Below are positions 1 to 5,807 of a stretch of DNA of 7,685 nt, piece by piece. Origin of the DNA: UBA2421 sp002343075 (GTDB lineage: Bacteria; Planctomycetota; Phycisphaerae; Tepidisphaerales; Tepidisphaeraceae); NCBI GenBank assembly GCA_937982565.1, contig CALJLN010000043.1, positions 1-7,685 of the forward strand. Direction: 5' to 3'. A program made the translations under genes and the position numbers. The notes under the pieces were generated by a model that saw only the letters and a list, made by a program, of their open reading frames with translations, did no database searches and had not been told where the DNA came from. Positions within the stretch are counted from its first letter, which is position 1, and each line of letters starts with the position of its first letter.

Positions 1-94
1 TTGCAGGGCTGTAAGACTCTCATAACCCGTGGATCAGGTTTTGGGGAGCAGGTCAGTTGCTTGTTGCTCCCGAATATCTGGCCGCCGACTTGCC

Positions 95-131
95 CTCCCC
101 CTGCTCCCGCCCGGAGTACCAGGAGGGGGAG
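95..131 (+). promoter_or_regulatory. Strong Shine-Dalgarno sequence inside a possible masking hairpin
   Basis: AGGAGG at 121-126 lies five bases before an ATG at 132 that is in frame with the MarR-type gene. CTCCCCCT (95-102) is the exact complement of AGGGGGAG (124-131), and an inner stem CTCC/GGAG (104-107/113-116) could stack inside it. The hairpin would hide the site. The 54 residues that a start at 132 would add do not resemble MarR proteins, so the site may instead drive a short leader peptide or be unused. Confidence 0.35.
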
Positions 132-137
132 ATGGAA

Positions 138-159
138 CATTGTTCCGCGCGGAACAATG
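138..159. promoter_or_regulatory. Perfect 22-bp palindrome, probable operator
   Basis: The half-site CATTGTTCCGC is followed directly by its exact reverse complement, giving 11 of 11 pairs with no spacer. A second palindrome, GGAACA-t-TGTTCC (134-146), overlaps its left half, so GGAACA/TGTTCC occurs three times within 23 bp. A perfect palindrome of this length is not expected by chance in 7.7 kb. MarR-family dimers typically bind palindromes of about 16-22 bp close to their own genes, so autoregulation by the downstream gene is the simplest reading. An unseen divergent gene to the left could be a second target. Confidence 0.6.
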
Positions 160-293
160 GACGGCGTTGCCGGGTATTGGTTGCTTGCGCTCGGGGGGTT
201 GCCGACCGGTGCTTACGCTGGCCGCCTTGCGGAGCGTTGCGGGTCGCGGGTTCTCAGCGTTGCAACGCTTGGCCGGGGCACCTACGATTTTTC

Positions 294-818
294 GTGTTGC
301 GAAACGCGCAGATCAACAACGAGCTGAGGCAACTTGCGTGGGCTGATCTGCTGCACGCTTCGTCGCGATTGATTGGGTTGATGGACTCTGAGCTGACCGC
401 ACGTGGGCTGCTCTCGATGACATGGTACGACGTCTTGTTGCAACTGAAGCGCGCCCCGGACGGTCGGCTGCGGCTCTCGGAGCTTTCCCGGCGTGTGGTG
501 CTTAGCCGGAGTGGTTTGACTCGACTGCTGGACCGGGTGGAGTCCGCAGGATTGCTGCGTCGAGAGACCGTACCGCAAGACCGGCGCGGCGCGTATGCGG
601 TGCTGTTGCCGGCCGGCGATGCGGCGCTGCGAGAGACCTGGGAAGTATATGAGGGATTGATCCTCGAACACTTCGGTAGCAAGCTGAGCGATGCCGAGGC
701 GCACACGCTTCACACCGTGCTATCGAGGCTGCGCGGTGCAGAGATGATCGAGAGCGCACCGATGTCGATCAGGATTGGCGATCGGCCAGCCACCCGGCGA
801 CCTTCCGAAACGCGCTAG
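294..818 (+). CDS. MarR-family winged-helix transcriptional regulator
   Basis: This is a predicted cytoplasmic, dimeric DNA-binding repressor of the MarR family. Counting from GTG 294 it has 174 residues, a usual length for the family. An N-terminal helical dimerisation segment (about 8-50) leads into a winged helix: RLSELSRRVVLSRSGLTRLL (about 60-79) covers the scaffold and recognition helices, and QDRRGAYAVLLPAG (about 95-108) is the wing with the family's D-R-R-G pattern. C-terminal helices (about 112-152) complete the dimer interface. The start is uncertain: GTG 294 and TTG 297 lack a good ribosome-binding site, while ATG 132 has a strong one but adds an atypical Cys/Arg-rich extension. 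The palindrome at 138-159 is the likely operator. The ligand and targets are unknown. The stop overlaps that of the convergent VWA-type gene. Confidence 0.85.
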   Translation: MLRNAQINNELRQLAWADLLHASSRLIGLMDSELTARGLLSMTWYDVLLQLKRAPDGRLRLSELSRRVVLSRSGLTRLLDRVESAGLLRRETVPQDRRGAYAVLLPAGDAALRETWEVYEGLILEHFGSKLSDAEAHTLHTVLSRLRGAEMIESAPMSIRIGDRPATRRPSETR

Positions 819-2077
819 ATCGAAATCTGGACGGTGGAGCCGATGTGCCTGATGTAGATGTCGGTGCTTTCGGGTGTGAGGAGCCAGAGCCATCGGGCGG
901 GGTGCTGGGTGATGGGTGGTTCGCCGGCGCCGTCGGTGAGGACTGCGACGAGGTCGGGGTAGCGGGGAAGAAGTTGCGCGTGCGTTTCGATGCACCTGAA
1001 ATCGGTTCCCCCGCCGCCGCGCGGGGCGGGTTTGGCGGCATTGATGTCGAACGGGTAGGCAGAGACGTCGAAGCTGATGGCGGTGATCTCGACTCGTCGC
1101 CGTGGGATGGTTCGCGTCACGCCGACGAGTCGATTCAGCAGATCGCGATCGACACTGCCCGAGCAATCGACGGCAAGCAGCAGGTTGATCTTTGCCGGCT
1201 CGTCGTGGGGTTGCTCGGAAGGGAGGATGACAGATGGATAGAGCGCCATCATCCTGCGGGCGGGGGTCCATCGGTCGTGAGAGAATTCGCGCGTCGCCGA
1301 CATCACCCGGTTGGCGAATAGGGTATCCCACGGGACGTTGCCCTCGCGGCACGCCTGCACCTGCCGATGCTCGCCGGATTCGTGGCTCGACCAGCGATGC
1401 AGACGATGGCCGTCAAGCATGGCATCAAGCCGTCGGGCAAGTAGCTCACTGTCCCAGCCGGTTGCGCCGGGTAGCGTGCCGGAATCGGGATCAAGATCGA
1501 CATGAAACGGGCGGAGCGACTCCATAAGCCTGCGGATGGCCCTTCTGGCACCGGGATGACGGATGATACGGTCGTAGATCGCCTCCGCCGAGAGGTGAGT
1601 CACCGGGCCTGCATAGGCAAGATGCGGTTCAAACTTGGCAAGGGTCGCGGCGCCGTCGATCAGCCGTCGGAAGCTCTCGGTCTGGACGTTGGCGAACGCC
1701 GGCTGCTCGAGGAGCAAGGCGTTGATAACAAGATCGCAGGCGAGGTTCCAAATCGCCGGGTTGCGTTTTCCCCGCCGCTGGGCGTGCCGAAACGCGATGT
1801 GAAAGGCTTCGTGGAGGGTAACGAAAGCGATCTCGTCCGCACCGAGCTGGTCGAAGAACTGCCGATTGTATTGGAAGATAATGTGCCCGCCGGGGCGGGT
1901 GAGCACGCTCGATGTGGGGCATTGCGAGTCTCGGGAGGTAAATGCCGGCCGGCCAAGGAAGTAGACTTGCCTGGCAAGCGAGGTGCCGACGTCGCAATCG
2001 TCAACGCTTCGGTAGAGCCGGTCAATGCGCTCGGCATCGCCGACAAGCGGATGATAAGTAAAGCCCGTCGCGAGCAT
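815..2077 (-). CDS. Metallopeptidase/VWA-like protein (DUF2201, COG3864 type)
   Basis: This 420-residue protein has two linked parts. The N-terminal part resembles the DUF2201 putative metallopeptidase domain, with a zinc-type motif HEAFH (89-93) and a downstream WNLACDLVIN (110-119) whose Asp115 is the likely third ligand. The C-terminal part (about 295-420) is a VWA-like fold with an intact metal-dependent adhesion site: DCSGS (304-308), the threonine of GGGTDF (358) and the aspartate of LTDG (382). No signal peptide or membrane segment is seen, so it should be cytoplasmic. It starts two bases after the stop of the MoxR-like ATPase, with GGAAGGTGG as its ribosome-binding site inside the end of that gene, which suggests translational coupling. 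By analogy with MoxR-VWA pairs such as RavA-ViaA, the ATPase probably acts with this protein in remodelling or maturing a target. Proteolytic activity is predicted only from the motif. Confidence 0.85.
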   Translation of the reverse strand: MLATGFTYHPLVGDAERIDRLYRSVDDCDVGTSLARQVYFLGRPAFTSRDSQCPTSSVLTRPGGHIIFQYNRQFFDQLGADEIAFVTLHEAFHIAFRHAQRRGKRNPAIWNLACDLVINALLLEQPAFANVQTESFRRLIDGAATLAKFEPHLAYAGPVTHLSAEAIYDRIIRHPGARRAIRRLMESLRPFHVDLDPDSGTLPGATGWDSELLARRLDAMLDGHRLHRWSSHESGEHRQVQACREGNVPWDTLFANRVMSATREFSHDRWTPARRMMALYPSVILPSEQPHDEPAKINLLLAVDCSGSVDRDLLNRLVGVTRTIPRRRVEITAISFDVSAYPFDINAAKPAPRGGGGTDFRCIETHAQLLPRYPDLVAVLTDGAGEPPITQHPARWLWLLTPESTDIYIRHIGSTVQISI

Positions 2078-2079
2078 GA

Positions 2080-3084
2080 TTACGCCACCTTCCGCACCAT
2101 CTCAAGCGCCCTTGGGCGTAGCGCTGCCGGTTCGCCGATGAGCGAAAATTCAGTTACCGCCGATCGAACTTCAAAGTTTTCGAGCAGCGAAGCCTGCATG
2201 TCGTCTGGCATAGCGAGCAGGACCGGCACGATTTTCCCCGCCAGCGCCGGCCACGCCCAGACCCGGTCCGCAACAGCCATCGCCACATCAAGCGAGTTTT
2301 TGATTGCATTGATCAACTCCGATTGTCTTTGAACCATGGATTGCTCGGTGAGAACAAACGGCAGCGGCTGTGCCCCCTTGAGTCGCTTCCTGAGCGACGA
2401 CAGCGGCACCTTGATCCCCGCTGGGATGCCCGAATCGAGCGGGATTTTCGCCGCGTGAAGCAGCGCCAGTTTCTCCAGTCGCCTCGGGGAAATCTGCTTG
2501 CGCAGTTCCGGGGTGAGGTCGCTCTTCCACCAGTCAACCATCGCCGCGGATATTGCCGCGTCGATGCCGGCGCGCAGGGTGTAATATTTCGGATCGGGAT
2601 CGGCACGCACGTCGAGATGAATATCAAATCGATCGATCATCGCGTGGTCCAGCGCATTCATATGCGCACTACCATCACTTGGGTTGATCGCCGCCACGAC
2701 ACACTTCAGGTTGCGCATGCGCGTGCCGTTGATGCTGCGAAACTGCACCAGTTCCATCACCGCGTTCTGCAGCTTTGGGTGGCTTCGGTTCAACTCATCG
2801 AAGAACATCACCTCGGCCAGTTCGATGTCGGCCGGGCGGACGAAATCGAGCCTGTGCTCGGCACCAAACTCGGTCTCGGCGACGGTCGGAACCGGAATGC
2901 CAACGAAATCGGCCCACGGGTCGAGCGTCGGCGCGCTGAAATACTTCATGCGCAGGTCCAGTTCCCCCACCGCGTCGCGGATGATCTGCGTCTTGCCCAC
3001 GCCGGGCTCGCCGGTCAGCAAAACATTCATTTCCCGCCGAATCCCCGCAATTACGATCGAGATAATGTCATTCGTACTTTTCAT
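2080..3084 (-). CDS. MoxR-like AAA+ ATPase
   Basis: A cytoplasmic AAA+ ATPase of the MoxR type, about 334 residues from ATG 3084. Residues counted from that start: Walker A GEPGVGKT (25-32), Walker B VMFFDEL (92-98) with the catalytic Asp-Glu at 96-97, a sensor-1 asparagine in AAINPSD (Asn134), and a conserved DRFD arginine (152). The C-terminal helical lid follows from about 195. The family couples ATP hydrolysis to chaperone-like remodelling, usually with a VWA partner encoded next door, as here. An in-frame TTG at 3102 would add six residues, but it lies on the T-tract of the upstream terminator and has no ribosome-binding site, so ATG 3084 (GAAGAG ten bases upstream) is preferred. The terminator before it suggests regulated read-through or an unseen promoter. 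Confidence 0.9.
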   Translation of the reverse strand: MKSTNDIISIVIAGIRREMNVLLTGEPGVGKTQIIRDAVGELDLRMKYFSAPTLDPWADFVGIPVPTVAETEFGAEHRLDFVRPADIELAEVMFFDELNRSHPKLQNAVMELVQFRSINGTRMRNLKCVVAAINPSDGSAHMNALDHAMIDRFDIHLDVRADPDPKYYTLRAGIDAAISAAMVDWWKSDLTPELRKQISPRRLEKLALLHAAKIPLDSGIPAGIKVPLSSLRKRLKGAQPLPFVLTEQSMVQRQSELINAIKNSLDVAMAVADRVWAWPALAGKIVPVLLAMPDDMQASLLENFEVRSAVTEFSLIGEPAALRPRALEMVRKVA

Positions 3085-3100
3085 AAGCGTCAAACTCTTC

Positions 3101-3137
3101 AAAAAAAACCGCGCGCCGGCCTATTCAGCCGACGCGC
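3101..3137 (-). terminator. Intrinsic terminator or attenuator before the ATPase gene
   Basis: Read leftwards, GCGCGTCGGC (3137-3128) pairs with GCCGGCGCGC (3120-3111) in a 10-bp stem with one G-U pair and a 7-base loop (3127-3121). Two G's and eight T's (3108-3101) follow. This is the textbook form of a Rho-independent terminator for the minus strand. The stop codon of the small upstream ORF lies in the loop. The ATPase ATG is 16 bases past the T-tract, so the element could attenuate read-through into the ATPase/VWA unit. Confidence 0.85.
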
Positions 3138-3490
3138 AGGGAAAGGTGCCCCGCCCCAGATTCCTTCATTGCCTTCACCGCCACGAGCAATGCCCGGCTC
3201 AAGATCCAATGCGACGCGCCCACGCTCAACACCTTGCAAATTGCGCTGCTCCAGCGCGATTGTTTACCGCGCGCAAACTTTTCTGAGATTTTAGATGAAG
3301 TTGATCGAAGACTTGGTATCTTCTTCGATTCGCGCACCTGACGGATCAGGGTTTTCGGCTTGCCATGGACGGGCTGTTTGCATTCCATTGCAACCCTTTT
3401 TGCGTGCATTTCACCGCTCGCCTTTTTACTCGGCATGCGGCGGCGATGCGTCGCACATTTGAACGTCGATCTCTCGGAAGCGAGTTGCAT
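3125..3490 (-). CDS. Small basic protein of unknown function
   Basis: Not recognised. The frame is open from ATG 3547. ATG 3490 is chosen because AAGG lies seven bases before it, giving 121 residues. ATG 3388, with AAGGG five bases before it, would give 87. The product is rich in Lys, Arg and Ser with no membrane segment, which could fit nucleic-acid binding, but no domain is seen. Support for a real gene is indirect: the last third of the frame shows high G+C at third codon positions like its neighbours, and the frame ends exactly in a strong terminator. The first two thirds have lower G+C and mixed codon use, which argues for foreign origin or for a non-coding leader RNA. It could be the leader of the ATPase/VWA transcript. 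Confidence 0.35.
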   Translation of the reverse strand: MQLASERSTFKCATHRRRMPSKKASGEMHAKRVAMECKQPVHGKPKTLIRQVRESKKIPSLRSTSSKISEKFARGKQSRWSSAICKVLSVGASHWILSRALLVAVKAMKESGAGHLSLRVG

Positions 3491-3598
3491 GAATGGACCT
3501 TTTCGCGAGTGCGTTGCTTCATACATCAGCCGGCTCAGCGTCGGCATGGAATGAAGCTCGACGAACGCACTCTATCGTGAAGCTCACCTCATGCGGGC

Positions 3599-3617
3599 GA
3601 AAGTTATCGTAGCTTTC
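3599..3617. promoter_or_regulatory. Inverted repeat before the HTH gene, possible operator
   Basis: GAAAGTTA (3599-3606) and TAGCTTTC (3610-3617) are inverted copies with one mismatch around a 3-base centre. The repeat lies 17 bases before the ATG of the helix-turn-helix gene and between two divergent units, where an autoregulatory operator would be expected. No clear -35/-10 pair could be assigned. Confidence 0.3.
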
Positions 3618-3634
3618 AAGTCGGGAGTTGAATC

Positions 3635-4843
3635 ATGGGTAAGAGTCATCGGGTAAAGATTGATAGCAACTATCTGTTTCAAGGCTTCGTCTCCACGAAA
3701 GAGAGTCGGGCCAAGCTGGCGGACGATACGGGGATGTCTATTCGAACAGTCGAGAATATCCTGAACTACAATGGCGCGCCGAATCGCGGTTTCTACAGCG
3801 ACGGCATCACGCAAATCTGTCGTGCGCTCAATAAAGATCCGGAAAAGGCCATTCTCGGCCGGCTTCCCCGTCGTAAGCCCAACCCCGGCGAACGGCGGGA
3901 ACTGAATGACGACGCTTCGGCAGCCGTCGCCGGGTTCAACGCGCGCGCCACGCTTCCGCAGCCGCGCCCTATTCCCTGCACAGTTCGTGCCGACGCGTCG
4001 CCGCACGACGCCTGCGAGCCAGCCGAACTGATTCACCTCGCGCCCGGCGAAGCCATCGAGTTCCTCCTCGCCGATCCTGGGCACACATGGACCCACGACC
4101 GCACCGCCGCCATGGATGACATCCTGGGCCGAATCTCGTTCGTGCATCCGGCGTCGATCGAGCGCGAGTTTCTGAGCAAAACAGAAATTGAAAGAGCCTG
4201 CGACGCGCTGGATACCTACTTCGTGAAGTCCGTTCGTCATTGGCTGGAACGTTTCGGCATGGCCGGGCTGCGGAAGATCGCCCAGACCTCCATTCCCGCA
4301 GCCGCGATGACTGAGCGCGCCGGACCGATTCTGCAGAGTGCCGGTCTGCGCGTCCCACCAGATTGGGCTTTGCTGCAAAAGTACGTTGCCGATCTGAAAG
4401 CAAAGATCACGCGCACACGCAAGCCAATTGCCATCAATCTGAAATCGGAGGTGCACGCCGTCGCCGGCAAAGAGTTCTGGCGGTGGTCGCTCGAGCGATC
4501 GAAAGCCAATTTGAATGGATCGGCCAAGGGCTCCGCTACCGCCGATATCGAACACCGCTACGGCCCCGCCGGCGCATCCACCGAACCCGCCGGCGAAGGC
4601 TACCCACTACCAGCCGCGCCGGTCGGATCGTGCATCCTTTTCGCCGGTACGCTCACCAGCGAGGGGCGGCTGAATGTGATCAAGACTGTCGCTTTCGCGT
4701 CGCCGGGCGATCGATTTACCAACACAACCGCCGGGCCGCTCAGTTGTCGGCTCGGGTGCAATGACCCCTACCCCGGCGACAATGCCGGCGAGTTGAAGCT
4801 GGGCGTGGCCATCCACGCCCCGCCCGCCGAGCCGACAAGCTAA
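3635..4843 (+). CDS. HTH-domain protein with a C-terminal LecA-like segment
   Basis: A 402-residue protein with an unusual layout. Residues about 20-75 form an XRE-like helix-turn-helix (SRAKLADDTGMSIRTVENIL, 24-43), so sequence-specific DNA binding is likely. A Pro/Arg/Ala-rich linker (about 78-128) follows. Residues about 129-290 are a mostly helical region with conserved-looking Trp and His that I do not recognise. The C-terminal 65 residues, with PGDRFT (357-362) and NDPYPGDNAGEL (376-387), resemble the end of LecA/PA-IL-type galactose-binding beta-sandwiches, which carry a similar ND...GxNSG pattern. No signal peptide is seen, so any ligand would be intracellular. GGGAG seven bases before the ATG is a good ribosome-binding site and supports this start. 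It is divergent from the small ORF and the ATPase/VWA unit, and may regulate itself or that unit. The HTH is fairly secure, the LecA-like call is tentative, and the overall function is unknown. Confidence 0.75.
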   Translation: MGKSHRVKIDSNYLFQGFVSTKESRAKLADDTGMSIRTVENILNYNGAPNRGFYSDGITQICRALNKDPEKAILGRLPRRKPNPGERRELNDDASAAVAGFNARATLPQPRPIPCTVRADASPHDACEPAELIHLAPGEAIEFLLADPGHTWTHDRTAAMDDILGRISFVHPASIEREFLSKTEIERACDALDTYFVKSVRHWLERFGMAGLRKIAQTSIPAAAMTERAGPILQSAGLRVPPDWALLQKYVADLKAKITRTRKPIAINLKSEVHAVAGKEFWRWSLERSKANLNGSAKGSATADIEHRYGPAGASTEPAGEGYPLPAAPVGSCILFAGTLTSEGRLNVIKTVAFASPGDRFTNTTAGPLSCRLGCNDPYPGDNAGELKLGVAIHAPPAEPTS

Positions 4844-4865
4844 CCAAATCACCCACGGCGCGCGA

Positions 4866-4891
4866 ACCACCCGTCAGAACCGCCCGTCAGA
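4866..4891. repeat. Two tandem copies of a 13-base unit
   Basis: ACCACCCGTCAGA is followed at once by ACCGCCCGTCAGA, differing at one base. It lies in the gap after the HTH gene. No function is evident. Confidence 0.6.
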
Positions 4892-4937
4892 CCTCCCAGT
4901 GCGATCTGATGCGTGACCTCCGCCGCTGCGGGATAAC

Positions 4938-4966
4938 TTGACATCCCGCAACGCACCGGAAATACT
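4938..4966 (+). promoter_or_regulatory. Sigma70-type promoter of the tRNA-Arg gene
   Basis: A perfect TTGACA (4938-4943) is followed after exactly 17 bases by AATACT (4961-4966), which keeps four of six TATAAT positions including the key second A and final T. Transcription would start near 4973, about 18 bases before the tRNA. The -35 box falls in and next to the loop of a perfect 8-bp inverted repeat (TGCGGGAT 4927-4934, ATCCCGCA 4943-4950). No T-tract follows that hairpin, so it is not an intrinsic terminator for the gene upstream. Confidence 0.7.
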
Positions 4967-4990
4967 CACCGGACTGCGGTCTACCGCGCC

Positions 4991-5064
<74 letters not shown>

Positions 5065-5232
5065 TTGTTAAGTGCTTGACAGACCCTAAGTTAAGCGCCC
5101 CCCGTCGCGCCCGATTCTCCTCCGCCATCCCGGACTTGTTCTTTCGTTCCGAACGACGGCAATAACCGCGAAACCGGTGCGGCCAACCCAGATCCCTCAA
5201 CGCAGCGGCGGAGACATTGCGGAGGCCGCTAG
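5065..5232. other. Gap between the tRNA and the transposase remnant
   Basis: No gene or clear element is recognised. The reverse strand stays open through the tRNA, but this looks like a shadow of the tRNA sequence. No copy of the tRNA 3' end was seen that would mark an integration site, and no obvious left inverted repeat matching the right end of the IS remnant was found. Confidence 0.5.
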
Positions 5233-5664
5233 ATCCGGACGTTGACGATCGTCGATAACTTTACGCGCGAGAGCCTGACGGCGGAGGTGGAGCGAAGGTT
5301 CAACGGGTTCGCGTTGACGGCGAGCCTCATCCCGGATCGCGCGGCAGAGTGGTTGTCCAAAGTCGATCCGGGTAGAAGATGGCCCCGGGTTCACTAGCCG
5401 TGCGCAGGACCGGTGGGCGAAACTGAACCAGGTGCTTCTCGACTTCACCAGGCTTGCAAAGCCCACGGACAATGCGTGCATCGAGAACTTCAACGGGAAG
5501 CTTCGATCGGAGTGTCTAAACCAGCACTGGTTCACGAACTTGTCGGATGCGAAGAGGAAGAGCGCGCAGTGGCGGGAAGACTGCAACGAGGCACGGCCTC
5601 ACGGGTCGCTGGGTTATCAGGCCCCCCCAGCGAGTTTGCCAAGAAGGGCCAGAAATCGAAATGA
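5233..5664 (+). pseudogene. Decayed 3' half of an IS3-family transposase (OrfB)
   Basis: This is the C-terminal half of the DDE integrase domain of an IS3-family OrfB, broken into three frame segments. Segment one (5233 to about 5330) reads TLTIVDNFTRES and holds the first catalytic Asp. Segment two (about 5330-5626) reads GCPKSIRVEDGPGFTSRAQD, then KPTDNACIENFNGKLRSECL, then RPHGSLGYQ. Segment three resumes at AGC 5629 as SEFAKKGQKSK and ends at TGA 5664. In segment two the usual VDNGPEF has become VEDGPGF, so the second catalytic Asp is replaced by Glu; the final catalytic Glu (IENF, codon at 5483) remains. The second frameshift lies at a run of seven C (5622-5628). A TAG at 5230 closes the frame upstream, and the N-terminal half and OrfA are absent. 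It cannot encode an active enzyme. Confidence 0.9.
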
Positions 5665-5748
5665 AACTCGCTACCCACACCGCCGCAGGCGAGCGGAGGC
5701 AATGGTCCATTATTTCCGGCTAGCACCTGATTCCCGAGACTTTTCACA
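5233..5748 (+). mobile_element. Remnant of an IS3-family insertion sequence, left part missing
   Basis: It comprises the transposase pseudogene plus about 84 bases of non-coding tail. The proposed right end at 5748 (TTTTCACA) fits the family rule that ends run TG...CA, and the reverse strand there starts TGTGAAAAGTCTCGGGAATC, which looks like a terminal inverted repeat. No matching left end was found, so the left boundary is simply where recognisable coding begins. Deletion from the left after insertion near the tRNA is likely. Confidence 0.5.
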
Positions 5749-5807
5749 GAAAACAACATTCTGAACGAGTGGCATCCGCAGTCATCAAACACTTCACCAT
5801 TCACCAA

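Larger units (their letters stand above)
1..293. other. Leader or intergenic region before the MarR-type gene
   Basis: No convincing gene is seen here. All three forward frames stay open for much of the stretch, which is common in GC-rich DNA, but their products are rich in Cys, Arg and Trp and look non-coding. It holds a possible stem-loop (arms 44-50 and 65-71), a hairpin covering a Shine-Dalgarno sequence (95-131) and a perfect 22-bp palindrome (138-159). A divergent gene beginning left of position 1 cannot be excluded. The frame from ATG 157 to 327 has a short stretch loosely like a major-facilitator transporter (GRLAERCGSR, compare GRLADRFGRR), so a decayed transporter fragment is possible but weakly supported. 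Confidence 0.5.

Noticed and set aside
10..40. CTCATAACCCG resembling the anticodon loop region of initiator tRNA-Met
   Set aside because: The 5' anticodon arm does not pair, and no T-loop or acceptor stem follows.
1502..3294. Long plus-strand open frames opposite the ATPase/VWA unit
   Set aside because: They are antisense to two genes with complete catalytic motifs and show only mirror composition.
3304..3329. Perfect 8-bp inverted repeat with a 10-base loop
   Set aside because: About one such repeat is expected by chance in a window of this size, and no T-tract or promoter goes with it.
3360..3580. Short plus-strand open frames opposite the small basic ORF
   Set aside because: Cys-rich products, no family match, and no good ribosome-binding site. 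The terminator supports transcription on the other strand.
3584..4555. Long minus-strand open frame opposite the HTH gene (323 residues)
   Set aside because: It is the antisense of a gene with a clear HTH domain, good ribosome-binding site and family-like segments; its product has no recognisable domain.
4844..4990. Search for a CRISPR array or integration site next to the tRNA
   Set aside because: Only a two-copy 13-base tandem was found; there are no spaced repeats, no integrase and no second copy of the tRNA end.
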